6,781 nt of DNA from PBB1 sp043749095 (GCA_043749095.1 JAYVEB010000021.1:1-6781), one strand, 5' to 3'. Positions 1-5,604 are shown, counted from the first letter of the stretch. Notes: generated by a model not told the origin, from the sequence alone. Numbers and translations: made by a program.

Positions 1-1
1 G

Positions 2-493
2 TCAAACGCGCAAGATGCGCTCTCCGCGCCCGATCCCGCTGGTACCGGTGCGCACGGTCTCAAGAATCGCGGCGCGGTCGATGGCCTCGATGAAGGCATC
101 GAGCTTCGGCGAGTCGCCGGTCAGTTCGATGGTGTAGGTCTTTTCGGTCACGTCGATGATTCGACCGCGGAAGATGTCGGCCATGCGCATCATCTCGTCG
201 CGCTCCTTGCCGACCGCACGCACCTTGATCAGCATCAGCTCGCGCTCGGTGTAGGCGCCTTCGGTCAGATCGACGACCTTGACCACCTCGATCAACCGGT
301 TCAGGTGCTTGGTGATCTGCTCGATCACGTCGCTGGAACCGGTGGTGACGATGGTCATGCGCGACAGCGACGGGTCTTCCGTGGGTGCCACCGTGAGGCT
401 TTCGATGTTGTAGGCGCGGGCCGAGAACAGCCCGACCACGCGCGACAGCGCACCGGCTTCGTTTTCCAGCAGCAAGGCGATGATGTGTTTCAT
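2..493 (-). CDS. ilvH: Acetolactate synthase small (regulatory) subunit, IlvH/IlvN type
   Basis: Regulatory subunit of acetohydroxyacid synthase; it binds IlvB, raises its activity and confers valine feedback inhibition in the cytoplasm. The 163-residue product equals the length of the E. coli IlvH protein. It opens with an ACT domain (about residues 2-76) containing the NEAGALSRV loop with Gly14 and the YNIESL segment with Asn29, both at positions used for valine binding in the family. The C-terminal ACT-like domain (about 85-160) carries the GRIIDVTEKTYTIELTG strand pattern. The ATG at 493-491 is the natural start because the conserved ACT strand begins at residue 2. No clear Shine-Dalgarno sequence precedes it, unlike ilvB. 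It lies downstream of ilvB on the same strand, 182 bp away, behind strong RNA structure. The gene is complete, its stop touching the window edge. ilvC commonly follows in this group, but that would be outside the window. Confidence 0.96.
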   Translation of the reverse strand: MKHIIALLLENEAGALSRVVGLFSARAYNIESLTVAPTEDPSLSRMTIVTTGSSDVIEQITKHLNRLIEVVKVVDLTEGAYTERELMLIKVRAVGKERDEMMRMADIFRGRIIDVTEKTYTIELTGDSPKLDAFIEAIDRAAILETVRTGTSGIGRGERILRV

Positions 494-520
494 GTGCAGT
501 GTCGGCCCACGGTCAGGGGG

Positions 521-546
521 AAGGCGGCGGTAACCGCCGACACCTT
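521..546 (-). promoter_or_regulatory. GC-rich hairpin just upstream of ilvH start
   Basis: Plus-strand arms AAGG+CGGCGG (521-530) and CCGCCG+aca+CCTT (534-546) enclose a TAA loop at 531-533; only the three-base bulge at 540-542 interrupts pairing. The hairpin ends 27 nt before the ilvH ATG. No T-run follows on either strand, so it is not an intrinsic terminator. Its 540-543 side and stem overlap a competing 8-bp helix (499-506 with 536-543), so the two folds exclude one another. A role in translation initiation of ilvH is inference. Confidence 0.5.
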
Positions 547-621
547 CGGTGCGGCCTGAAAAAGTGGATGGTTCCGTTTCAGTACGGGGTCGGTGGCGGT
601 CTTAACGTGAGGGCAGCGGTT

Positions 622-666
622 CGTCGGTGTGTCGCCCCGCGCGGTAACGCGGGGGTGGCACCGACG
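622..666 (-). promoter_or_regulatory. Long two-part stem-loop 10 nt after the ilvB stop
   Basis: Outer arms CGTCGGTG (622-629) and CACCGACG (659-666) are perfectly complementary over 8 bp. Inner arms CCCCGCG (635-641) and CGCGGGG (648-654) pair over 7 bp around the loop CGGTAA (642-647). Small internal loops at 630-634 and 655-658 separate the two stems. It starts 10 nt beyond the ilvB stop codon and would be very stable in the transcript. There is no T-run after it on the minus strand, so read-through to ilvH is expected. It may protect the ilvB 3' end or be the first element of the ilvH regulatory RNA. Confidence 0.55.
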
Positions 667-675
667 TTCAGCACC

Positions 676-2469
676 TCACAGGTCTTCGGAGCCCAGCAAC
701 ATCTCGGTGATGCCCTTGCCGGCCTTGACCATCGGCCAGACGTTCTCTTCCTGATCGGTGCGAATGTCGAGGAACACCGTCCGATCCTTCAACCGGATGG
801 CTTCACGCAACGCGCCTTCCACATCGGAGGGCTTCTCGACCTTCAGCCCCACATGACCATAGGCGTCGGCCAGCTTGACGAAGTCAGGCAAGGCATCCAT
901 GTAGCTGTGCGAGTAGCGGCCACCGTAATCGAGTTGCTGCCACTGCCGCACCATGCCCAGGTAGCGGTTGTTCAGCGAGATCACCTTGACCGCGGTGTTG
1001 TACTGCAGGCAGGTTGACAGCTCCTGGATGCACATCTGGATCGAGCCCTCGCCGGTGACGCAGAACACATCAGCGTCGGGCTTGGCGAGCTTGATGCCCA
1101 TCGCATAGGGCAGGCCGACACCCATCGTGCCCAGTCCGCCCGAGTTGATCCAGCGGCGCGGCTGCTCAAAACCGTAGTACTGCGCGGCCCACATCTGGTG
1201 CTGTCCGACGTCCGACGTGATGTACGCGTCAGAGTCCTTGGTCAGCTCCCACAGCTTCTCGATCACGTACTGCGGCTTGATGACGACATCGCTGTGGGTG
1301 TAATTGAGGCACTCCTGCTTGCGCCATTCCGCGATCTGCGACCACCATGCGCCGAGCGCGTTGGCGTCTGGGCGGGCTTGCACGTCCTTGATCTGCGCGA
1401 TCAGTTCCTGCAGTACGTCCTTCACATCGCCGACGATCGGGATGTCGACCTTGACGCGCTTCGAAATCGACGAAGGGTCGATGTCGATGTGAATGATCTT
1501 GCGTTGGACCGACGCGAAGTGCGCCGGGTTGCCGATCACGCGGTCATCGAAGCGGGCACCGACGGCCAGCAGGACGTCGCAGTTCTGCATCGTCATGTTG
1601 GCTTCGTAGGTGCCATGCATGCCCAGCATGCCCAGGAATTTCGGATCGCTGGCCGGATATGCCCCCAAACCCATCAGTGTGTTGGTGCACGGGAACCCCA
1701 GCAGATTCACCAATTCACGCAACTCGGCCGACGCGTTGCCGAGGATCACACCGCCACCGCTGTAGACGTAGGGGCGCTTCGACGCCAGCAGCAGCTGCAC
1801 TGCCTTGCGAATCTGTCCCGCGTGCCCCTTGCGCACCGGGCTGTACGAGCGCATTTCAAGCGTCGCAGGGTAAGAGAACGGTGTGGTGTTCACCGACACG
1901 TCCTTCGGAATGTCGACCACCACCGGGCCAGGCCGGCCGGTGCGGGCGATGTGAAAAGCTTTCTTGAGCGTCAGCGCCAGGTCCCGCACGTCCTTCACCA
2001 GGAAGTTGTGCTTGACGATCGGGCGCGTGATGCCGACCGTGTCGCATTCCTGGAATGCATCAAGGCCGATCGCCGGCGTCGGCACCTGCCCGGTGATGAT
2101 CACCATCGGGATGCTGTCCATGTAGGCGGTGGCGATGCCGGTGATCGCATTCGTCACGCCCGGGCCGGATGTCACCAACGCGACACCGACTTCGCCGGTC
2201 GCCCGGGCATAGCCGTCGGCCGCATGCACCGCCGCCTGTTCGTGCCGCACCAGCACGTGTTCGATGGTGTTTTGCTTGTACAGCGCGTCGTAGATGTAGA
2301 GAACAGCACCACCTGGGTATCCCCAGAGGAACTGAACGTTCTCGGCCTGCAGGCAGCGAACCAGAATCTCGGCGCCGTTGGGCTCGGCGGGAGGGACGGT
2401 TGCGGCGGCGGCATTCGCAACTGCGGGCGCCAAGGCGGCGCGCTTGACTTCAGCGTCTGACATGTCCAT
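676..2469 (-). CDS. ilvB: Acetolactate synthase large (catalytic) subunit, IlvB/IlvI type
   Basis: Thiamine-diphosphate and FAD enzyme that condenses two pyruvates to acetolactate, or pyruvate with 2-oxobutyrate, the first common step to valine, leucine and isoleucine. The 597 residues show the N-terminal ThDP domain with catalytic Glu77 in VRHEQAA, the SGPG loop at 101-104, the AFQE segment at 138-141, the FAD-binding central domain with GARFDDR at 304-310, and the C-terminal ThDP domain with GEG at 473-475 and NN at 500-501, then MVRQWQ at 506-511. The metal-binding motif is GEG where most enzymes have GDG; I recall GEG in related Burkholderiales proteins, so it is probably lineage-typical. 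The first ~30 residues are an Ala/Pro-rich extension compared with short IlvI proteins. The start is well fixed: an in-frame TAA abuts the ATG and AAAGG lies 6 nt upstream (2480-2476). Complete and intact. Confidence 0.98.
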   Translation of the reverse strand: MDMSDAEVKRAALAPAVANAAAATVPPAEPNGAEILVRCLQAENVQFLWGYPGGAVLYIYDALYKQNTIEHVLVRHEQAAVHAADGYARATGEVGVALVTSGPGVTNAITGIATAYMDSIPMVIITGQVPTPAIGLDAFQECDTVGITRPIVKHNFLVKDVRDLALTLKKAFHIARTGRPGPVVVDIPKDVSVNTTPFSYPATLEMRSYSPVRKGHAGQIRKAVQLLLASKRPYVYSGGGVILGNASAELRELVNLLGFPCTNTLMGLGAYPASDPKFLGMLGMHGTYEANMTMQNCDVLLAVGARFDDRVIGNPAHFASVQRKIIHIDIDPSSISKRVKVDIPIVGDVKDVLQELIAQIKDVQARPDANALGAWWSQIAEWRKQECLNYTHSDVVIKPQYVIEKLWELTKDSDAYITSDVGQHQMWAAQYYGFEQPRRWINSGGLGTMGVGLPYAMGIKLAKPDADVFCVTGEGSIQMCIQELSTCLQYNTAVKVISLNNRYLGMVRQWQQLDYGGRYSHSYMDALPDFVKLADAYGHVGLKVEKPSDVEGALREAIRLKDRTVFLDIRTDQEENVWPMVKAGKGITEMLLGSEDL

Positions 2470-2496
2470 TTAGAACCTTTGTGAATTTCTCTAACG

Positions 2497-2564
2497 AAAA
2501 ACCATCGGTGCGCCTTCCCTCACTCTTGTGAAGCGGGTGTGGCGCCTGGTGAATCACCTTCAGG
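2497..2564 (-). promoter_or_regulatory. Structured ilvB 5' leader with two stem-loops and a T-run
   Basis: Between the candidate ilvB promoter and its start codon the minus strand can form an imperfect hairpin at 2564-2545 (CCTG/CAGG flanking GGTGA-A-TCACC). A second, nested structure spans 2545-2510: outer arms GGCGC/GCGCC (2541-2545 with 2510-2514) around CCTCAC/GTGAAG (2518-2523 with 2528-2533, one G-U pair, four-base loop). Eight bases later come five T on the minus strand (2501-2497). The arrangement resembles an attenuator, but the gap between stem and T-run is too long for a canonical terminator, and I find no leader peptide rich in Leu, Val or Ile codons. Treat as a weak candidate. 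Confidence 0.25.
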
Positions 2565-2603
2565 ATGCCTCAGATCGAGAACATCAGCGGCAATCCATCT
2601 GTT

Positions 2604-2636
2604 GTGCAACGGATGATTATGACACCCTCATTGCAC
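2604..2636 (-). promoter_or_regulatory. Candidate ilvB promoter: extended -10 inside an inverted repeat
   Basis: The minus strand reads TGTCATAAT at 2624-2616, an extended -10 (TGn plus CATAAT), with no convincing -35. Transcription would begin near 2609, giving a leader of about 140 nt. The -10 sits between inverted arms GTGCAA (2604-2609) and TTGCAC (2631-2636), a possible operator, although a 6-bp match can arise by chance. No other AT-rich promoter-like element lies this side of the ilvB start. Confidence 0.3.
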
Positions 2637-2671
2637 GCTCGCGCCTGCCGCTACTGCCCAAGGTGGTGCGA

Positions 2672-2680
2672 TGAGATACT
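2672..2680 (+). promoter_or_regulatory. Candidate promoter for the sigma factor operon
   Basis: TGAGATACT at 2672-2680 reads as an extended -10 (TGn plus GATACT) with no recognisable -35. Initiation near 2687 would leave a leader of roughly 35 nt, placing the Shine-Dalgarno-like ATGAGG (2706-2711) properly inside the transcript. If the operon is autoregulated its own sigma factor may use another element that I cannot recognise. Confidence 0.3.
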
Positions 2681-2721
2681 CCGCACCCATCTGACCCGCC
2701 CCGTGATGAGGCGCACTCGCC

Positions 2722-3288
2722 TTGGCTTCCGAACAAGAACTGTCTGCTTTTCTCAAGAGCGTCGAGAAACGCGCCTTCAAGCGGGCGGTGTTTGCCGTGC
2801 GCGACGAGGATGCTGCCCTGGACGTGGTGCAGGACGCCATGATCAAGCTGGCCGAGAACTATGCGGACAGGCCGGCCGCCGAACTACCACCGTTGTTTCA
2901 GCGGATCCTGTCAAACGCGACAATGGACTGGTTCCGGCGGCAGAAGGTGCGAGGCGCACTTTTCCGCAATTTTTCCGACTTCGAACCCGCCGGTGGCGAC
3001 GAGGATTTCGATATCCTGGAGGTGTTGGAATCTTTTGCCGGCGAGGCTTCCGCCGAAAGCGCCTCGGACGTGGTCTCACGCGGCCAGGTTTTTGCTTTGA
3101 TCGAGACTCAGATCGGCGATTTGCCCGCCCGTCAACGAGAAGCGTTTCTGCTGCGTTACTGGGAGGAGCTCGATGTCTCAGAGACCGCGTTGGCGATGGG
3201 TTGCTCCGAGGGAAGCGTCAAGACGCATTGTTCCCGAGCGGTGCATGCGCTGGCGAAGGCTCTCAAGGCGAAAGGAATTACCCTGTGA
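2722..3288 (+). CDS. RNA polymerase sigma factor, sigma-70/ECF-like, orphan group of Burkholderiales
   Basis: A 188-residue protein with two sigma domains. Region 2 spans about residues 7-77, including DEDAALDVVQDAMIKLAE and the DNA-contacting DWFRRQKVR end. Region 4 spans about 122-182, with the LPARQREAFLLRYWEELDVSETA helix and the recognition helix SEGSVKTHCSRAVHAL. An acidic linker (about 86-118) joins them. There is no region 1 or 3, so it is ECF-sized and would direct RNA polymerase to a specific promoter set. The start is TTG at 2722: an in-frame TGA at 2707-2709 leaves no other start codon before it, the homologous MASEQEL-type N-terminus begins there, and ATGAGG lies about 10 nt upstream. 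It heads a four-gene operon and overlaps the next gene by 4 bp. The next gene encodes a membrane protein, as for many ECF/anti-sigma pairs. The regulon is unknown. Confidence 0.93.
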   Translation: MASEQELSAFLKSVEKRAFKRAVFAVRDEDAALDVVQDAMIKLAENYADRPAAELPPLFQRILSNATMDWFRRQKVRGALFRNFSDFEPAGGDEDFDILEVLESFAGEASAESASDVVSRGQVFALIETQIGDLPARQREAFLLRYWEELDVSETALAMGCSEGSVKTHCSRAVHALAKALKAKGITL

Positions 3289-3731
3289 ATGCCATTGAAC
3301 ACTCTGTCGACCACCGGGTGACCACGCTAGAAGCCCGCTTTGGGATGCTGGTGTCAGCGCGCCTGAGCGAAGGCGCCCAGCAGTTGCCACACGACGTCAC
3401 CGAACGCCTGCGCCACGCCCGGCAGGTGGCCCTGGCGCACCGCCAGACGGCGTCGTCGGTGCAGGTCAATGCTGCAGCAACCGGGCCCTCATCGGCGGCC
3501 ACGCTTTCGCTCGGTGGGAGTGGCAAGGGCAAATCGTGGTGGACCTCGCTGACGGCGCTGGTTCCGCTGGCGGCCTTGTTGCTCGGGCTGGGCCTGATCG
3601 AACATTTCCACGTGCAAGACCAGATTGCCGCAGCCGCCGAGGTCGATGCGGCCTTGTTGTCTGATGACTTGCCGCCGGCAGCCTACAGCGACCCGGGATT
3701 TGTCGAGTTCCTGAAGACGTCACGCGAGTGA
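3285..3731 (+). CDS. DUF3619 family single-pass membrane protein, possible anti-sigma partner
   Basis: A 148-residue protein of unknown function. The first ~84 residues are charged and soluble (HRVTTLEARFGMLVSARLSEG). One hydrophobic segment follows at about 85-107, entered by WWTSL and containing ALVPLAALLLGLGLI, and then a short tail with the acidic LLSDDLPPAAYSDPGFVEFLK stretch at 125-145. Lys and Arg before the membrane segment suggest a cytoplasmic N-terminus and a periplasmic tail. The GTG start at 3285 overlaps the sigma factor stop as GTGA, and AAAGGAA sits 8 nt upstream inside the sigma gene; the ATG at 3289 is out of frame. Size, topology and coupling to a sigma gene match membrane anti-sigma factors in general form, but I see no zinc-binding ZAS motif, so that role is inference. 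The family name is from memory of this conserved neighbourhood. Confidence 0.88.
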   Translation: MNAIEHSVDHRVTTLEARFGMLVSARLSEGAQQLPHDVTERLRHARQVALAHRQTASSVQVNAAATGPSSAATLSLGGSGKGKSWWTSLTALVPLAALLLGLGLIEHFHVQDQIAAAAEVDAALLSDDLPPAAYSDPGFVEFLKTSRE

Positions 3732-4585
3732 CCGATGTCAGCATGCCGCGCGCCGTCGAATCGCTGAGCAGGCGCCCGGTCATCGATCGGCTGCGTGCGA
3801 TGGCATCGATGTCCTTGGTCGCCGCAAGCTGCCTGACCGGTCAGGCGATGTCCGCCGGTACGGCCGCGCACATCCAGGCCATGCCCGGCGGATCGAAACC
3901 TGTGGCGCCGGCGGAGAAGTCCCCCACCTGGGACAGCCTGTCGTCGAGTCAGCGCGCGGCCCTGCAACCACTTGAACACGAGTGGCGAACCATCGGGTCC
4001 GACCACAAGCAGAAATGGCTTGAAGTCGTCGCCCAGTTCCCGATCAAATCGGCCGATGAGCGTCAGCGCATCCAGGCGCGCATGACCGAATGGGCCGCAC
4101 TGACGCCGGAGCAACGGGGCGCCGCCCGCCTGCAGTTCAAGCAGGCGCAGCAGTTGGCTCCGTCGAACCGGCAGGCTCGCTGGGAGGCATATCAGGCGCT
4201 GCCCGAGGCTGAAAAGAAGGAGCTGGCCGCCCGCGCGGCGCCAGTCGCCACCACCGGCATCTCATCGAAGCGTCGCGCCCAGGCAGCGGATGGGGGTGAT
4301 GCGGATTCCCGCGACGTTCAAACCAAATCCAATGAGGTGGTCCCTCCAGATGTCCGCCGTCAGGCCCGCTCGGTGGCGCCCACGCTGGTTCAAGCGCCGA
4401 CCGGCGCTACGACCACACTGATCTCCAAACGCCCCACGCCGCCCGCGCACCAGCAGGCGGGGTTGCCGAAAATCACCGCCTCACCGAATTTCGTCAACCC
4501 CTCGACCTTGCTGCCGAAACGCGGCCCGCAAGGTGCAGCGGTGGTCGCGGCCAGCGCATCGGCGCCTGCGGCGGCGCGTCCCTGA
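3728..4585 (+). CDS. DUF3106 domain protein, probably exported
   Basis: A 285-residue protein of unknown function. Residues 15-43 look like a signal sequence: Arg-rich start, moderately hydrophobic MASMSLVAASCL core, then AMSA as a likely signal peptidase I site. Cys35 gives a poor lipobox, so a lipoprotein is possible but less likely. The DUF3106 core (about 67-168) is helical and built on regularly spaced tryptophans (W68, W86, W97, W122, W152) in repeated W..L...QR..L phrases. The rest is Pro/Ala/Thr-rich low complexity ending in a distinct tail (about 226-270: TTTLISKRPTPPAHQ, NPSTLLPKRG) that I recall as conserved among homologues. The GTG at 3728 overlaps the DUF3619 stop as GTGA; the ribosome site is weak, so translational coupling is likely. 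An ATG at 3743 is an alternative start. It would act in the periplasm if the signal is real. Confidence 0.85.
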   Translation: MTDVSMPRAVESLSRRPVIDRLRAMASMSLVAASCLTGQAMSAGTAAHIQAMPGGSKPVAPAEKSPTWDSLSSSQRAALQPLEHEWRTIGSDHKQKWLEVVAQFPIKSADERQRIQARMTEWAALTPEQRGAARLQFKQAQQLAPSNRQARWEAYQALPEAEKKELAARAAPVATTGISSKRRAQAADGGDADSRDVQTKSNEVVPPDVRRQARSVAPTLVQAPTGATTTLISKRPTPPAHQQAGLPKITASPNFVNPSTLLPKRGPQGAAVVAASASAPAAARP

Positions 4586-4592
4586 ACCGGGA

Positions 4593-5135
4593 ATGACGAC
4601 CCGCCTGCTGAATCCGCTCCCATCGACGTTGTTGCCAGCGTCCAGCCTGCGGCGGCGCATGGCCTGCTTCACCTACGAAGGGATGGTCCTGTTCGGCATC
4701 GGGTTGATTCCCGGCGCCGTCGGCGCCTTGTTCGTCGCGTTGACGGGCCAGACCCATCCGCTGCAAAGCGAGACCGCGCTGCGCGTCTTCGCGTTCCTGA
4801 TCTACGGCGTCTACTTCACGTATTTCTGGTCACGGCGCGGGCAGACGCTGCCGATGCAGACCTGGCACATCCGCGTGGTGACCACCGGCGGCGACAAGCT
4901 GAGCCAGCCACGCGCCCTGGCCCGCTACCTTGTCAGTTGCCTCTGGTTCGCGCCGGCGGCGCTGATTGCAGCGCTGAACCACTGGATGCGCTGGGACGCG
5001 CTGGCGGCCGTCGCGGTCGGTGTGGTCGGCTACGCGCTGCTCGCGCTGCTGCACCCGCAGCACCAGTTCTGGCACGACGCGATCTGCGGCACGCAACTCG
5101 TCGATGCCAAACCCGAGCCCAGGCGCAAGCCCTGA
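4593..5135 (+). CDS. RDD family integral membrane protein
   Basis: A 180-residue membrane protein of the RDD family, whose members are implicated in transport in some bacteria, although the function of this subgroup is unknown to me. After a short cytoplasmic N-terminus with RRRMACFTYEG (about 20-30) come membrane segments at about 29-51, 62-80, 108-126 and 134-153. The RDD signature is visible in GQTLPMQTWHIRVV (83-96), ALARYLVS, and the closing HDAICGTQLVD motif. The ATG at 4593 lies 7 bp after the DUF3106 stop with GGGA directly against it, so ribosomes probably arrive by coupling. In-frame codons further upstream run back into DUF3106 and lack family similarity. It is the last gene of the sigma operon. 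Its co-occurrence with the exported DUF3106 protein suggests a shared envelope role, which is inference. Confidence 0.9.
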   Translation: MTTRLLNPLPSTLLPASSLRRRMACFTYEGMVLFGIGLIPGAVGALFVALTGQTHPLQSETALRVFAFLIYGVYFTYFWSRRGQTLPMQTWHIRVVTTGGDKLSQPRALARYLVSCLWFAPAALIAALNHWMRWDALAAVAVGVVGYALLALLHPQHQFWHDAICGTQLVDAKPEPRRKP

Positions 5136-5159
5136 GCGGCTCCCGTTTGAGCGAGTCAC

Positions 5160-5181
5160 TGCCTGCGCCGGCAGGCACAAT
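5160..5181 (+). promoter_or_regulatory. Palindrome and -10-like box directly before dgkA
   Basis: TGCCTGC (5160-5166) and GCAGGCA (5171-5177) form a perfect 7-bp inverted repeat around GCCG. CACAAT at 5176-5181 resembles a -10 box and overlaps its right arm; no good -35 is present. Initiation 7-9 nt downstream would fall at or next to the dgkA ATG (5190), giving a leaderless mRNA, which would agree with the lack of a Shine-Dalgarno site. The palindrome could be an operator, or in RNA a hairpin after the RDD gene. No T-run follows, so it is not a terminator. Confidence 0.3.
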
Positions 5182-5189
5182 CGTCGCGC

Positions 5190-5573
5190 ATGACGACCAA
5201 CCTCTACAAAGGCCGCACCGGCCTCGACCGGGTGGTGCGCGCCACCGGCTATTCGATCGAAGGGCTGAAAGCGGCCTACCGAGGCGAAAGCGCTTTCCGG
5301 CAGGAGTTCTGGCTCGCGGTGCTGATGCTGCCGACAGCGTTCTGGCTCGGCGGGTCCTGGGTCGAGGTCGCTCTGCTGGCTGGATCGGTGATCCTGGTGC
5401 TGATCGTCGAGCTGCTCAATTCGGGGATCGAAGCGGCCATCGATCGCGTATCGTTCGAGTTGCACGAGTTGTCCAAGCGAGCGAAGGATCTTGGCAGCGC
5501 CGCCGTTTTCCTGGCCCTGCTGCTGTGCGGCAGTCTCTGGCTGGCCGCCCTGTGGCATCGCTTTCTCGCTTGA
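5190..5573 (+). CDS. dgkA: Diacylglycerol kinase (prokaryotic, DgkA family)
   Basis: Small inner-membrane kinase that phosphorylates diacylglycerol (or undecaprenol in some relatives) with ATP, recycling lipid released during envelope synthesis. The 127 residues match the ~122-residue E. coli enzyme. They include an N-terminal amphipathic helix with GYSIEGLKAAY, the RGESAFRQE motif (Glu33 and Glu39, equivalent to E. coli Glu28 and Glu34), and the family signature ELLNSGIEAAIDRV with Glu74, Asn77 and Glu81 (E. coli Glu69, Asn72, Glu76). RAKDLGSAAV at 97-106 follows. Three membrane helices lie at about 40-55, 59-77 and 103-123. The ATG at 5190 lacks a clear ribosome-binding site. The 54-bp gap after the RDD gene allows either read-through from the sigma operon or its own promoter. 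A terminator follows the stop by about 30 bp. Confidence 0.96.
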   Translation: MTTNLYKGRTGLDRVVRATGYSIEGLKAAYRGESAFRQEFWLAVLMLPTAFWLGGSWVEVALLAGSVILVLIVELLNSGIEAAIDRVSFELHELSKRAKDLGSAAVFLALLLCGSLWLAALWHRFLA

Positions 5574-5604
5574 TCGGTCGCACGAGCCACGAACCAGCAG
5601 GCGC

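Larger units (their letters stand above)
494..675 (-). promoter_or_regulatory. Structured ilvB-ilvH intercistronic RNA, candidate cis-regulator of ilvH
   Basis: This spacer is far longer than needed between two subunits of one enzyme. Read on the minus strand it holds, in order, a long two-part hairpin (666-622), a short hairpin (587-574, CCGT arms with a six-base loop), a run of five T at 563-559, and a GC-rich hairpin (546-521) ending 27 nt before the ilvH ATG. Several arms have alternative perfect partners, which is how switching leaders look. I see no open reading frame or tRNA in it. From memory, a conserved 'ilvH' RNA motif upstream of ilvH in Betaproteobacteria was reported from comparative genomics. 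The location fits, but I cannot verify the consensus here. It could instead be an mRNA-stabilising or processing element, or hold an internal ilvH promoter. Confidence 0.5.

Noticed and set aside
622..666. Hairpin after ilvB as an intrinsic terminator
   Set aside because: No T-run follows the stem on the minus strand, and ilvH needs to be transcribed.
1198..2460. 420-codon open frame antisense to ilvB
   Set aside because: It lies entirely opposite an unmistakable ilvB; its product is Arg/His/Val-rich with no recognisable domain, as expected from a GC-rich gene's shadow frame.
2470..2560. Leader peptide for ilvB attenuation
   Set aside because: Candidate small ORFs are either four codons long or a GTG frame lacking a spaced Shine-Dalgarno and lacking Leu/Val/Ile clusters.
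2565..3731. 388-codon frame running through the sigma gene into DUF3619
   Set aside because: The part before 3285 is out of frame with the sigma factor and Arg/Gly-rich without domains. Only the 3285-3731 portion is coding (DUF3619, GTG start).
4533..4592. 20-residue longer start for the RDD protein
   Set aside because: It would overlap DUF3106 by 53 bp, is Arg-rich and has no ribosome site. The ATG at 4593 follows the DUF3106 stop directly.
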